From Sphagnum compactum (taxonomy: Eukaryota; Bryophyta; Sphagnopsida; Sphagnales), in the NCBI GenBank assembly GCA_965153455.1, contig OZ234500.1, forward strand, positions 17,545,579 to 17,609,578: a stretch of 64,000 bases of DNA. The letters run 5' to 3'. The position numbers and the translations under genes are program-made. Of this stretch, positions 49,688 through 62,266 are shown piece after piece. The first letter of the stretch is position 1. The number at the start of each line of letters is the position of its first letter. The notes below the pieces were generated by a model. That model did not search any database. It was given only the letters and a program-made list of their open reading frames with translations, and was not told the DNA's origin.

Positions 49688-52119
49688 ATGAAGGAGGTGC
49701 AAGAACGACAACAGGCTGCTTTGGACTTTGTTGTTCCTGATTTCATCCCCCCTGTTCCTTATAGGATGAATCCAGGTTTAGAAGAAGCTAACAAAAAAGC
49801 TCTTACATGGGCAGAGCACAATTTTCAATCTTTCATGGGTCTTGAAAATTTTCAAAAGTTATTCTATCAAGAAAACCCTCACTACCTAGCGGGGGGAGCC
49901 TATCCAGATGCCCCAATTTCTCGTCTTGACTTTGCAATAGAATTTGTGGCATGGCTTTACATGTTGGATGATCAAAATTTTTTAAGTCAAAAATCTTCCT
50001 TGGAAGAGTTGGTTCAAATGCAATTGGACATCCAAGTTGTAATAATGGCAGCTTATCCACAAGACAAAAGTCTACAAGATAATTTGGTAAAATGCGTCGG
50101 TAATGAGCTTGGGCATGAATTCGCCAAGGATTTTGTTGAGAAAGTAGTTGCGCAAGCTACTACAAAACATTTGCTTGGATCAGGTATGTGGGCCTTGCTA
50201 CTTGTAAACCATATAATACATTTGCAAATTCAACAAAACTAAAAAAATTCATATGATAGGAAGCTTTGAAGATGAACACATGCAACAGTTTCTTTGGAGG
50301 ACATGTGGGCAAGTGGGGGGGATTCTAAAAGCATATTGGGAGTATTAATAATTAAATATATATTAAGAAAAAAGGAGAGAAAATCAATAATTAAAAATCA
50401 ATAAGGATAATCTCAAATAATCAATGCAAGTGATCGTTTAAACAAAGTATGGATTTTTCAATGGTTTGACTGCAAAGGTGTGTTGAAATTGGTAGCAGAA
50501 TATGATGAGCACATATCTCCAATTGCCTCAGCATTTCAAGACTTATGGATAAGAGCAATCTCACTAATGCCGAAAGAATGGAGCCTTCGGTTTGGAAAAA
50601 TAATGCAACAAGATGTGTTCGCCAATTTTTTGGAATCACATAATCTACACCATGGCGTTTCTCCTTCAGTTTCTACTTACATCGTAGAAAGGAGGAAAAC
50701 TGGATTGGTTCTTCCATGTGTTGTATGTATTATGTACCCAAGATTTTCAATTGTTTTTGTAAATTTCTAATTATGATTGATCAAAAGGTTTTGCTTTGAA
50801 CAAAGTTTGAATACGATATGGTGTACATGATCAGTGCCTAGAATTTGTCAAAACCATTGTGTTGGTTCAAAAATTCTAGTTGATGTCTTAAGTAAAAAAT
50901 ATTTATAACAAAAACAAAAGACAAAACAATTCAATTGAAATAACTTTTTGAGGTAGAGTCAAATGTTGAACACATCCAACGAATCATGATCAAGATTTTT
51001 AATTTCATTTGGAATTGATAATTTCTTGATTTTGATGGCAGGTTATTGAAGAGTTTCTCCACGATGTATTTCTCCCAGATTCAATATATCATAGCCTACC
51101 CATGCAACGTCTCCTTGATGCTACAAAGGATGTAGTTTGTTGGGACAATGATATTTGGTCATTTCCAAAGGTGATAATTTTGTTCACCAATTTATTGAAT
51201 GTAATTAACATCCTTGCTTTCAATAAGAGTCATAGGTATAAAATTGTTGCCCAAAATGGTTCAATTTGAGAAAAGCCCTTAATGATTATTGTTATAAAAA
51301 GATAATGTTAATACCAATATATGGCTTAAGGTATATAAAAAACTTAAGGACCATACATTACAACTAAAGGCATCCATGTACGCTAAGTGATTTCACTGGA
51401 TTTTGAGTGAATTCACTAGTTGTAGTGAACGGGGAATAGTGAAGAAACAATGTATTCACTGGTCTAGTGAACGGGGACTAGTGAACTGCACCCACATTTT
51501 GTAGTAGTGAGATATAATTTGTTTAATTAGGACTATTTTTTTTATTTAAAAAATCCATAAGTAACAAAGAGCTCATGGCCATGTGGCAAGTTTATTATAT
51601 TAAATACATTTGAAATAGGAAAATGTTTTATTCTAAATGAACTTGTAATTCACAATAACACTTGGGGAACATTTCCTCAAATCGTGGGAACAATTGAAAT
51701 CTACATTGTTATGTAATATATACCTTATAATAGAGACAATAAATTCATGAGTTCCAAATATAGTCCAAGGTCCTAAACATCTTTAATTTCCTTAGATTTC
51801 AGTATTAATTAATGTGGAGAACAATTGATTCACACAGGAATTGGTAGCTGGAGAAATGGCAAATTTGGTGTTATTGATTAGCAAAAAAGAAGGGTGTTCC
51901 TACAACAAGGCTGCAAAGATTGTGACTAAAATGATGGTGGATAAGTGCAAAGAGATGCAACTTGCAGCTATAGAACTCAAGGAATATTGCAAAATTCATG
52001 AATTAACAACTACTCAAAAAGTTGCAATTGAACATTACATCTCATGTTGCAACCATTGGGTTAGCGGATCGCATACGTTTCATAGCCAAAGTCATCGATT
52101 CCAAGTGGTGCAAGCATAA
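49688..52119 (+). CDS. Microbial-type terpene synthase-like (MTPSL) gene, four exons
   Basis: Class I terpene cyclase of the microbial-like type found in non-seed plants; it ionises a prenyl diphosphate and cyclises it to a mono- or sesquiterpene. Exons 49688-50183, 50478-50722, 51042-51170 and 51838-52119 join with matching phases (1, 0, 0) at GT/AG sites and give 383 aa, normal for a single alpha-domain enzyme. Visible motifs: the first metal motif as LDDQNF (D94, D95; the third acidic residue of DDxxD is absent), the region KEWSLRFGKIM with the likely diphosphate-sensing Arg, YIVERRKTG, and a perfect NSE motif NDIWSFPKE (N283, S287, E291) split by intron 3. The C-terminal HRF stands in for the usual Arg-Tyr pair. 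An ATG at 49688 was chosen as the first in-frame start; an upstream exon may add a transit peptide. Product cannot be predicted. Frames are clean, so it is probably functional. Confidence 0.9.
51340..51509 (-). mobile_element. CACTA-like terminus inside terpene synthase intron 3 (family B)
   Basis: Ends in TAGTAGTG at 51502-51509, whose reverse complement CACTACTACAAAATGTGGG resembles the terminus at 17763. Several agtgaac / ttcactag words lie just inside, as subterminal repeats of CACTA elements do. No matching other end or 3-bp target duplication was found in the 667-bp intron; only a partial element may remain. Confidence 0.45.
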
Positions 52120-54438
52120 GGTGGAACGATGAAAGCGCCCGCGGAGGATTTTATCCACACAAATACATGTACTTAAAACATATACAAATATACCAATATT
52201 TACATAATACCTTTATGATTTTCACTATAAGGGAAAGTTGTGGATGTAGAGTGAAATCCATTATAAGGAATTTATCAAACTTTAAACTACTACCAAACAT
52301 AGATTAGAGGTGGAATTGCATTAGATGGTTGAAAATGCAAGTAGGACAATTCAAGTAAATTTCTTTATTTGGACTAATTACTCTTGTACAAGAATCCATG
52401 TCCAAAACCTATTATTTGTAAGTAAATTGAAATGGATATATGTGTTACCTTGAATGAATCTTGAATTGAATCATTAAGTTGCAAAGAAAATTGGGAGCCC
52501 ACATTTAGATCCAATTTTCATTGGTAGCTCATGTTGCCTCTTTTGGTGACCTTACATGAAGAAGTGTTGATGTGGGCTTACAAATTGTATGTGAATTAAG
52601 TGCAATAGTGTGGACAAAATCTATAATGTTTTTTAGTAGGTAGAGAGCAAATTAGAGTAAAATTTGTGCCTACCATTTGGCAATCATCTCGGTGTTAAAA
52701 AAAAATTTGAAAAAAAAGCACGTAAAGAACTATTGTAAACAATTTGGTTTTATTTTAGAGCATTTCTTTCTGTAGATGTCAAAATTTAATAAAAAGAAAT
52801 ATTGTTTTGCAAAAATTTGGATTTCTAAGATTCTTGGAGATAGAAGATGTCAAAGATCTAAGTGGTGAAGTCTATATGGAATGAAGCAGGAAGCATAAAA
52901 AAAGTCAAATGAAATTGAACATTGACATAATGATATGAATTAAATGGTGATTTGAAATCTAAGAGGTAGATGGATCAAAAAGCCAAATGACAAAACATGA
53001 ATTCAAATTTTGAAGAGAATTGAAATGTAAAACAAAAATTATATGAATCGTCGAACATGGGTACAATTTTGAAACCAAGAAGTTTACAAAAAAAAGAATG
53101 ACCCACATGACATTTGGTGTCTATAATCAAAATTGGAGTGAGAAAATAAGTTTGGACTAGGGGTTTGTAAAGGCACCTTGGGTACAAAAGGTGATCTCCA
53201 GTGAGGGGAATTCAACTTGATGTATACCCAAGTGAAGAGGTTATCGATGTTTTTCAAGTGCCATCCGTAGTTTAAGAACATTGGGAAGAGAAAAATATAG
53301 GGGATGATATTGATGGTGGACTCTGGAAATTCCTCAAGTCTAGAATCTATGAACATATGGAGGAGTGATTACAACATGCACACAAAATTTCCATTTGTGT
53401 ACTAGTTAGCATCACTAAAGTACCATGAGCCATTAGAAGATTCTAGAAGATAACCACGATCCCAACATTTCAAATTGGGCAAATGTGAAATACCCAAGAA
53501 TGTTTATGTACGATGATGCACATGTGAATGTTATAGAGGAAGCTACAAAACAAGTGGTTAGTAGAACATGTAGTTAGTTGGAATATAAGTAGTTAAACAA
53601 GCTACCTTTTATTATCACTTAATATCACTAGATCATGTTATCACATTACCATTTGATCACTTTGTTTTCTTTCTACTTTGACAAATGAAATGATTGTCTT
53701 TTTCAATTCTGTTTTTCTTGATGATGTTGTAATTTGAATACATTTAAAAAAAATTATAGATAGATTTTTTATTTCCATATGTACCTATTTTTGTTTTTAG
53801 AACAAGTTGTTGGGAAAGCTAGAAGCTAAAAATTGATGGGAATTGAAAAACCTGTTAACAACATGAATTAAAAATCTTCAATTTCTAAATGGTGGAGATT
53901 AAACCTTGGTCCATTGGATGGTTTAATAAATTCAACTAAAATGTTTCGGTCATTACCTAAAAAATTTGGTCACCAACTTTCGGTCACCGCAATCAATGAC
54001 AAATTTTCCAATTGCCCAATTTGGTGACTAAAAGTTTTCGGTCACCCAAGTTGCCAATTGAAATTTTTTGGGCATCAACATTTTTTTTTTCAATCGTTGG
54101 ATCAATGGTCATTGTTGATTAGACAACTAAATTTTTTTGGAGGAGCTCCCAATGTTTTTGGGCATATTGAAAAATTTGATTGTCAACTGTGGTGATCAAA
54201 AGTTAGTGACCAAAAAGTCTTGGTTGTTGATTATGGTGATTAAAAGTTGGTGACCAAAAATTCTCAATCACCAAGTTCAATGACATGGAAATTGAAAATT
54301 CAGTCGTGAATCTTGTGGTGACTAAATCCATTTTCAATCGCCATACATAATGGGGGTAGCCCTAGTGTAATGAAATCTTTTCATGCATCAATCTTGATGG
54401 ATGCAATTGATGCATCATGATGGACGCCAATGTGATGT
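52120..54438. other. Non-coding region
   Basis: 3' flank of the terpene synthase followed by AT-rich DNA with no supported gene. Around 53940-54340 the words 'ggtcacc', 'ggtgac' and 'aaaatt' recur irregularly, suggesting an old degenerate repeat. Confidence 0.45.
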
Positions 54439-57400
54439 TTGATGCAAAGTGACCTTGTCACATTGGTTTTGACAACCCTGCTTTTTAGAGTGAAGAATGG
54501 ATTTCCAACATTTCATAGAGCTGTCAAAAAAACATTTAGAGAATATCTAAATAATTTCATGAAGATATTCCTAGATGATTTCATAATGTATAGTGATATT
54601 GAGACTCACAAGCAGAAATGTATATTGTGTTTTTAAAAGTAAAAGGAATTCATGAGTAGCTTAAACCCAAAAGATTACACTTTCATGGTATTTTTTGGAA
54701 TGAATCCTAGATTTAATGTCTGATAAGAAAGTAAGTTACCTTATCCAAAGAAAATATAGGCAATAGTAAACATGCATACCACATAATTCATTGCAAATTC
54801 AAATGTTTAATGAAATGGTGTAATTTATGTTTCATTAAGAACTTTGTAAGAATTTTGGCTTCAATTACTAAACTCACAAGGAAAACAAAAGGTGGATAGA
54901 AGAGTGTAAGAAAGCTTGGGAGCTCATAAAATATAACTACATTGAGACATCAATTTTAATACCACCGGGTTGGGAAGTGGAGTTCCATGTTTACATAGAT
55001 GCATCATTGTTGGTTGTGGGAGCCTTACTGACATAAAATATAATAGGGAAGAATGATCAATCGATAGTGTATGCTTTTAAACTTCTTAATAATGCAAAAA
55101 ACTACATCACCATAGAAAGAAAAACCTTTGTTATGGTCTTTGCATTGCATAAGTTCAAGCATTATTTATTGGGAAATACATTTTGTGTTATTTGTAGATC
55201 ACATGGTTTTAATTTACTTGGTAAACAAACCATAGGTCTCAAAGAGAATAACTAGGTGGCTATTATTGTTTCTGGAGTATGATCTCATAATAATTTACAA
55301 GTTAGGCAAGACTCATGTAGTTGTAGATGCCTTGTCCAAATTGTCTAATACCACAAAACCCACATGAGTCCCAAAATATTACACATATGCAAGTTTCTTT
55401 TTCACTAGACCTAAATGGTTTAATAATGTTAGAAACTTTTTAAAAATAAGATAGATGGAAAAAAATTAATTTTACGGGGCAAAAGCAAAAATTAGCCAAG
55501 GTTGAACCCTTTCCAATTAAAAATGGTGTTATATGCAGGATGAGACAAGACAATAGATTGAAATGATGCCTATCAACCACAGAAGCAAAGATGGTGATAA
55601 AGGAATTGCATGAAGGAACAACAAAAGGACATTTTGCAACAAAATAACACAAAAGAAAATTCTAGATGTAGGGTATTAGTGGCCTACAATGTACAATGAT
55701 GTTAGTGATTATTACAGATCATGTGACATGTGTTAGTGCATTAGAAGGTTGGCTACATAGAATTTGGCAAAGCTTGTCACAACTCTTCCACTAGAGAAAA
55801 CATTCATGAAATGGGGATTTGATTTCATGGGACCAATAAAACCAATAGGAAGGTATACATGGAATAAGTACATATTGGTGGCCATAGATTGTGCAACAAA
55901 ATGGGTGGAGGCTAGAGCATTACAGACAAACACTATAATAATGATAGTAAAAAAATTTATATGAATGCATTCTTATTAAGTTTGGATGTCCATTAACTAT
56001 AGTCATAAATTAGGGTGTGCATTTTATTGATGATGCTATCAAACGTTTGACATATCATTTCTTATTGAAGCATGTCAATTCCAATATTTATTATCCACAT
56101 GGAAATGGTGTAACCGAAAAAGAGCGGGTCCAAGAAACCTACAGCCCGATGCGCTGCACCCCCCCTCAGACCCTGGGTACTCACACTCTTACAGTCCGAT
56201 TCACATCCATGTACACTTATCCCATCCTATCTGCGAACGGCCTACCTGCCCGATCTCCGATCCAGCTCGATCCGAGTTGCAACAGACTCAGCAACACAAG
56301 ACTCGACACGAGATGCGACTCTGATCATGCCTCACAGATGAATGTACTCAAGAAAATACCTGGATTCTCATTATCAGATTATATACATAGTCCGAGAGCA
56401 CAAGCATTGCCCTCGAACTTCAACTCCTCACAACCAGAGGGTCTGATCATTCCTCAAAACACACACTCTCTCTCCTAGGAACTCCTGCAGCAACGAGCTG
56501 AGCCATACATCAGACGCAGCGGAAGATCATGATCATGGCTACCAACTCCTTGCTACCGAGCTATTGAATCTTCTCCTTTCCTTCTGTCCGACTCTACTTG
56601 CCTTCTCTCAACATCGTCGGCTTCCTACGCAGACAGATGCTTCTGCTCCAAAAAGAGACCGAATTTCCACAGCTCCTATCCTACTTCACTGACCTCTACA
56701 CACTAGCCTTTCCTAACCATCGCTCCATTCTTCTGCAGATAGAATATCTCTTACATCAGACCCCAAAAATCCTCGCCTCCCTTCTATTTGGTTCGATCTT
56801 CCTTCCCAATCGCCTTGGCTTCCTCCTCACGCTTCCAAACCGCCATCCTTCATAAATGCAGCACGATCCTTCATCATAATTCGGAGCCGCCATACAGACT
56901 CCATGCCCATTCAGTCAGCCATCACAGATCCTCAACCAAGGTGCAACCCATGCAGATGTAATGCAAAGGCGGCCGTCACAGACACAAAACGGCTCAAAGA
57001 AACGTCAATTAGGCTCCCTGATCAGTGGGCGCTCAGAAGTTAGGGTAACCCCATTTTCCATTACAATGGTATGGCAAACTTCACTAACAAGGTGTTGGGA
57101 ACACTATTAATTAAGTTGGTCAGTGAGATTAATATGGATTGGGATGGACATTTACCAACATTTTTGTTTTCTTACATAACAACATACAAAGTAGCTATAA
57201 AATACTCATCATACTAGTTGGTTTATGGTTTACATCTTTTAATGCCTGTAAAATATATATTTATAGTAATCAGTAGAGAAGGGAACCCTGTAAGAATTTT
57301 AACAAGTATAATCTTAGAGTTAGAGAAATTGTAGAAGGAAAAATTCCGAGGTTAAATTTGAAATGCAATAGTGGATTAAGGCTTTGTGGAATCAATAGAA

Positions 57401-57650
57401 AAATACTTTAAAAATAATTCAAATTTGGTGATTTTGTTATGTGGTTTCCAAAAGGTAGTAAATCACGTCTTGGGAAATTCACTAGGAAATGGTTTGGACC
57501 CTATATAACGCAATATGTGTTGCCTAATAATGTAGTGTTACTAGTAACACTTATTAACTTTGAACCGAATCTAGTATCAAGGTTAATATTAACTAGTTGA
57601 AACAATATAAATTTATTGAATTTGAAGTACAAGATTTTTTAACATAGACA
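54439..57650 (+). pseudogene. Decayed Ty3/gypsy polyprotein (RT, RNase H, integrase)
   Basis: Pieces occur in Ty3/gypsy order: reverse transcriptase (about 54485-54630) with FREYLNNFMKIFLDDFIMYS, where the catalytic motif reads LDD; RNase H (about 54890-55330) with EVEFHVYIDAS, TIERKTFVMVFALHKFKHYLL and KTHVVVDALSK; zinc-binding and core integrase (about 55600-56108) with [36 protein letters not shown] and YPHGNG; integrase C-terminal part and a GPY-like segment after 57070 (TNKVLGTLLIKLVSE; KWFGPYITQYVL). Many stops and frame changes are present. The integrase is split by the insertion at 56109-57065. No LTRs belonging to this element were recognised. Confidence 0.82.
56109..57065. mobile_element. 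Solo-LTR-like insertion (957 bp) nested in the gypsy integrase
   Basis: A block of clearly higher GC content begins TGTAACCG and ends CCATTACA, giving the TG...CA termini and a TGTAA/TTACA inverted end typical of LTRs. The flanks are ATGG on both sides (56105-56108 and 57066-57069). Removing the block and one flank copy restores the integrase reading (gly-asn-gly, then an STNKV-like continuation), which confirms an insertion. A ttatatacat stretch near 56379 could be its promoter. If read as starting at GTAACC with a 6-bp AATGGT duplication it could instead be a DNA element. No internal retrotransposon genes are present. Confidence 0.7.
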
Positions 57651-60600
57651 CTAGTATATTGGGAAGAACCACAGATAATAGACCAGCCACAATAAGGAGT
57701 GGAAAATGATAACGAAATAGATGACGATGGAGATAATGAAATTGTGACACATCGAACATGGATGGAGGTTGATAACATGGTGGTTATAACTAAAGACATT
57801 GAAGGATTTAGCAGTTCAATTAAGTGAGTGTAATGATGAGTTGGTAACTATTTCAATACACATAGCAAAGAACACGAGGTTTGGATGGACTTGGCTACGA
57901 TTATACAAGGACAAATGAAGGAGGGAACAATACATATAGACCGTTGATATGTGAAAATGACGTTAGTTGTTTCCATGTGAATGTACAAGAAATAAGTCAT
58001 CATGAATTGAATGGGGTGCTTAAAAAAGGTGATTATTTAATACAAAAACCATGGGCTGCCCTAAAAGAAAAAGCAAGAAGCAAGAATGGTTGTTGAGTTT
58101 ATTGTCGGTGTTTTAGGTTTTTGGCAACATGTTTATGTTTTGTGTTTGCAATGTGTTTTGTAGCATGAGGGAGGAGAGCATGACTGAAAAATTACACCGA
58201 ATTGTGAAGGAAGAAAAATCATCGAGAGCTATAGAAAAAAAAGGATTGTAGAAACTTAAGAATGAGGTATGTGGAAGATATTGTCGAAAGACAACAAGAA
58301 GCACATGAAGAACTGGAGCGTTAGGCAGGAAGGCCAATGTATAACATCCCACCGCTAATACCAATTTCACTGTTGGAGTCACCGTCATCATTAGAGTGCG
58401 AGGAAAGAAGAAGATTTGAAACAAGGATTGGTGCAACATTTGAGTTGGAAAAGACATTTAGGATTCATTAAGGCAAGTGTTGGAATGTTTTAAGAGAGGC
58501 ATTTAAAGCAAAAAATTGGGATTGGCCACAGGACCAATTGCAACAATGGAAGAATCGCTAGTGTTTTTGAACTCAAATGAAGAAAATGACAAAAAAAGGA
58601 TTGGTGAAGTACAAGAACTAGCTACAGAAGCACCAGAAGCTTTAAAAAAATTGTTTGCTTAAAGATACTAGCTACACATGAGTTGTCAAATGTGAGTTGT
58701 CAAATCACTTATTTTCAACCTTGAACGTGAGTTTTCAAATCACCTGTTTTCAACCGTAACATTCATGAAGACAAGATTGTAAAATCACATTTGTGAGAAT
58801 TTGGATTTGGTGATTCCTATTCATGGATGATATAATCCATCAATTATTGGTTGGAAATTTCTCTTGCCCAATGACTTGGGTAATTTATCACTGACAATTA
58901 CTTTCCAAGTTTTCTTATTACAAGACATTTGGACAAATATTTCAAAGTATAGATGGTGCTATGTCCTCTTGCATCTTCCTTCCAATTTTGTGTGGACAAT
59001 TACAAATCCATCACTCAGTGCATTTGAACATGCAACCCACATCGAGCCCAAAATTGGATCAAATTACATGGATTTGAACTGACCTTTGGGGTAATTTTGT
59101 TTGCATTTGCAGAAATTCAAGTTCAATGACATTGACTAGGCAAACATGTCAACTTGCAATCTTGTTGAAATTGTGCATAAAATTTAGTTACAGTAGTCAG
59201 GAAAATGCAACACCTCCTTGTACACATTGACATGTGAAAACTATGTTTGGGCTTTTAAATAGTCCACATTATACCAACAATACTTGCAAGGCGATCCATT
59301 TGGTCATGGTCTTGACATAAATTGAAGAGGGCCCACATGTTGGGGGATCCTATAAAACTCATGGTAGCTATTGCAATTTATGTTTACAGGTCCTTGTTCA
59401 TGACCATTAAAAGAAAAATTCAAATTTACGACGGGGATTGTTTTTTAATCATAAGCAACATTTTACAACTAAAACTCCTTAAGTCGCTCAAAACTAGTCG
59501 CAAATGCAAATTAGTCACAAATTTGATGACATCATCAATGTTTGGATGGAGGTACAAAATAGGTATACAATTTCATTCATCGTATGAAATACCACATGTG
59601 TATGGGCATTTGCAACTAGGGTGCAACTAGTTTGGTGGCATCCAAAATCACACCACTTGTCAGAAGTTAATATTGACATGTGGCAATATTTGGTTAACTA
59701 ACCCATTATAATTTTGGAATAATTTATGACGTTCAATTCATGCACTTGGTTGGTTTTAAATTGTGCCATGTGGTAGAATAAAAACTTGCCACACGGCATA
59801 TTACCATAAGTCAAACTAAACAAGTAGGTTGGTAGGCCTAGGTAGGTTTTTAGGTACCTTCAACCTACTACCTAGGCTAGATACCTAGGTATGTAAGTAG
59901 GTCCTTATTAAACTAGATACTTATTTAAATAGGTAGGTAACAACTACCTACTTACCTAAACTAAATACATACCGACCTACCTACATAAATAGGTAGGTAG
60001 GCTAGGGAGGTATGTAAGTGGGTAAAAAACATAAATATTTTCATTTTATTTTGGATTTTTCCTTTGGGTTAAGCCTTTTTGATTGGCTCATCACAAATGC
60101 CTCATCGTTTCAATATGAAATTGTTATACAAAACACCTTTTTATATAGTTTGCAAAATGAAAATGTATGCCAAAGAATATGGGATAAAATTAGAAGTTGC
60201 AAGTAAATAAATAAGTAAAGCAAGTGAATAATTAAATAAATAAGTCAGTGATTAATTAACTAACTAACTAGTTAAATACCTAACTAATTAATTAACTACC
60301 CACTTATCAACATATCTTTTACTTATTGCTCCACTATTTATATTAGTTCATAGTAATAACAATAACTGTTATTTAATTATAATGATCAACTAATGAATTA
60401 GTTCAAGAATGTGATAATAATTCATCAATAATTGTTAACTTATATATGTATATAATGATTGACTACTAACTATTTTATGACCTAAATAATAATTAATAAA
60501 TGATTTAAAAATCAACTAATTAAATATTTAATAACTTAGTTATGTCTAATTAAGTCATTAATAATTATTGATCTCTTAACTTTCAAATTAATATTAATAT

Positions 60601-61140
60601 TAATTAGTATTAACATTAATATTAAACTAACCAAAAAATATGTTTTAATGTCTTAATTAATAGTGCAAAAAAAATATTGAATAATTTTTTAATTATTTGT
60701 TATCAAATAACTAATAAAATATTAAATTGTCAATTATTTTATTAACTAATTTATAAATATAAAATTAATTATTGGTTATTATTTATGATTAGTTAATAAT
60801 TAATACATAAAATAAATTTATTGTTATTTGATAATTATTGATATCAACTATACATTAACCATTAATTATCAACTAATTATTGAATTAAGTAATCACTATT
60901 AATTAATGACTACCATTCTTTAATTATTTAGCTTGTAACTATTAGTAGTTATTACCTATTAAGATAGACCGTATTAAGGCATGTAACCCTGGGGCTATAA
61001 CTTTACATACCCTCAATATACACTTATTGAAAGTTTAACATCAAAGTTAATTTTAATATTATAAGCCTCGGATACACATGTAATATGGACATTATATATT
61101 CCATATACAAATATCTGTAAATACATGCACACTACATTTT
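57651..61140. other. Region without supported gene; short coding-like scraps and AT-rich tract
   Basis: Between 57881 and 58470 there are frames with protein-like composition (for example RYVEDIVERQQEAHEELER and CEERRRFETRIGATFELEK), broken by stops; they might be the post-pol part of the gypsy relic or a decayed host sequence, and I do not recognise them. From 59824 to 60025 there is another TAGGTAGG / CCTACCTA fold-back cluster. From 60190 to 60960 the DNA is almost pure A/T. Confidence 0.45.
59824..60025. repeat. TAGGTAGG / CCTACCTA palindromic cluster
   Basis: Member of the same word family as at 2.2, 37.7 and 39.2 kb, with both strands' words interleaved so that it can fold back. Confidence 0.65.
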
Positions 61141-61186
61141 AAAGGTTTGGCGCCCCTAAATATTAATTAGTTTATCATTAACCAGT

Positions 61187-61817
61187 GGTGGGGAACTAGC
61201 TTGGCCATTCTATGGAGACTCAAGAGGATTTGGGGAGGGAGAAGGGAATTTGACTTTGATGCACACAAAGGATCTAGGGTGGGGAGCTAGCTTGGCCATT
61301 CTATGGAGACTCAAGAGGAGTTGGGGAGGGAGAAGGGAGCTTGACTTTGATGCACGCAAAGGATCTAGGGTGGGGAGCTAGCTTGGCCATTCTATGGAGA
61401 CTCAAGAGGAGTTGGGGAGGGAGAAGGGAGCTTGACTTTGATGCACGCAAAGGATCTAGGGTGGGGAGCTAGCTTGGCCATTCTATGGAGACTCAAGAGG
61501 AGTTGGGGAGGGAAAAGGGAGCTTGACTTTGATGCACGCAAAGGATCTAGGGTGGGGAGCTAGCTTGGCCATTCTATGGAGACTCAAGAGGAGTTGGGGA
61601 GGGAAAAGGGAGCTTGACTTTGATGCACGCAAAGGATCTAGGGTGGGGAGCTAGCTTGGCCATTCTATGGAGACTCAAGAGGAGTTGGGGAGGGAGAAGG
61701 GAGCTTAACTTTGATGCACGCAAAGGATCTAGGGTGGGGAGCTAGCTTGGCCATTCTATGGAGACTCAAGAGGAGTTGGGGAGGGAGAAGGGAGCTTGAC
61801 TTTGATGCACGCAAAGT
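61187..61817 (+). repeat. Seven-copy tandem array, 91-bp unit
   Basis: Units start with ggtggggagctagcttggcc at 61187, 61278, 61369, 61460, 61551, 61642 and 61733. Units 2-7 are almost identical; the first, with aactagc and tgcacacaaag variants, is the most diverged and joins a left flank (61141-61186) shared with 45719. The near identity indicates recent amplification. Confidence 0.96.
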
Positions 61818-62266
61818 GTGAGGAATTCCTGCACACCTTCACCATTAAGATATGCACTCACAAAAACTCGGTTGGAAGTGGAACTACTATGTAGTTGTAG
61901 TCTAACAAGTAAGGTGGTTCAAGATAAGTAATGAAATTCACTAAGGATCTAATGCGTTGTGTCCAAATTGAAGATACAAAGACATTGTGAGAGAAACGTA
62001 ACTCACCATGATGGAATATGAAGGAGCCGTATGTTAATGTTCAATTCAATGTCACGCTTGATGGTTGGAACCCTTCCGTTCTATTTGTCATAACATCTAC
62101 CTACAACCTCCTAATCTAACATGCATTGAATTTTTGAAAGGCTAATATAAGGAGCCATGTTACAAAATCTCATAAGTTTTTATTTTATTTTTTTGATCAA
62201 GAGTCAAGCCTCGGAATTAGGAACCACTTGCTTAGATTGAGGGAAAAAATAGTCAATTCAACCCCT

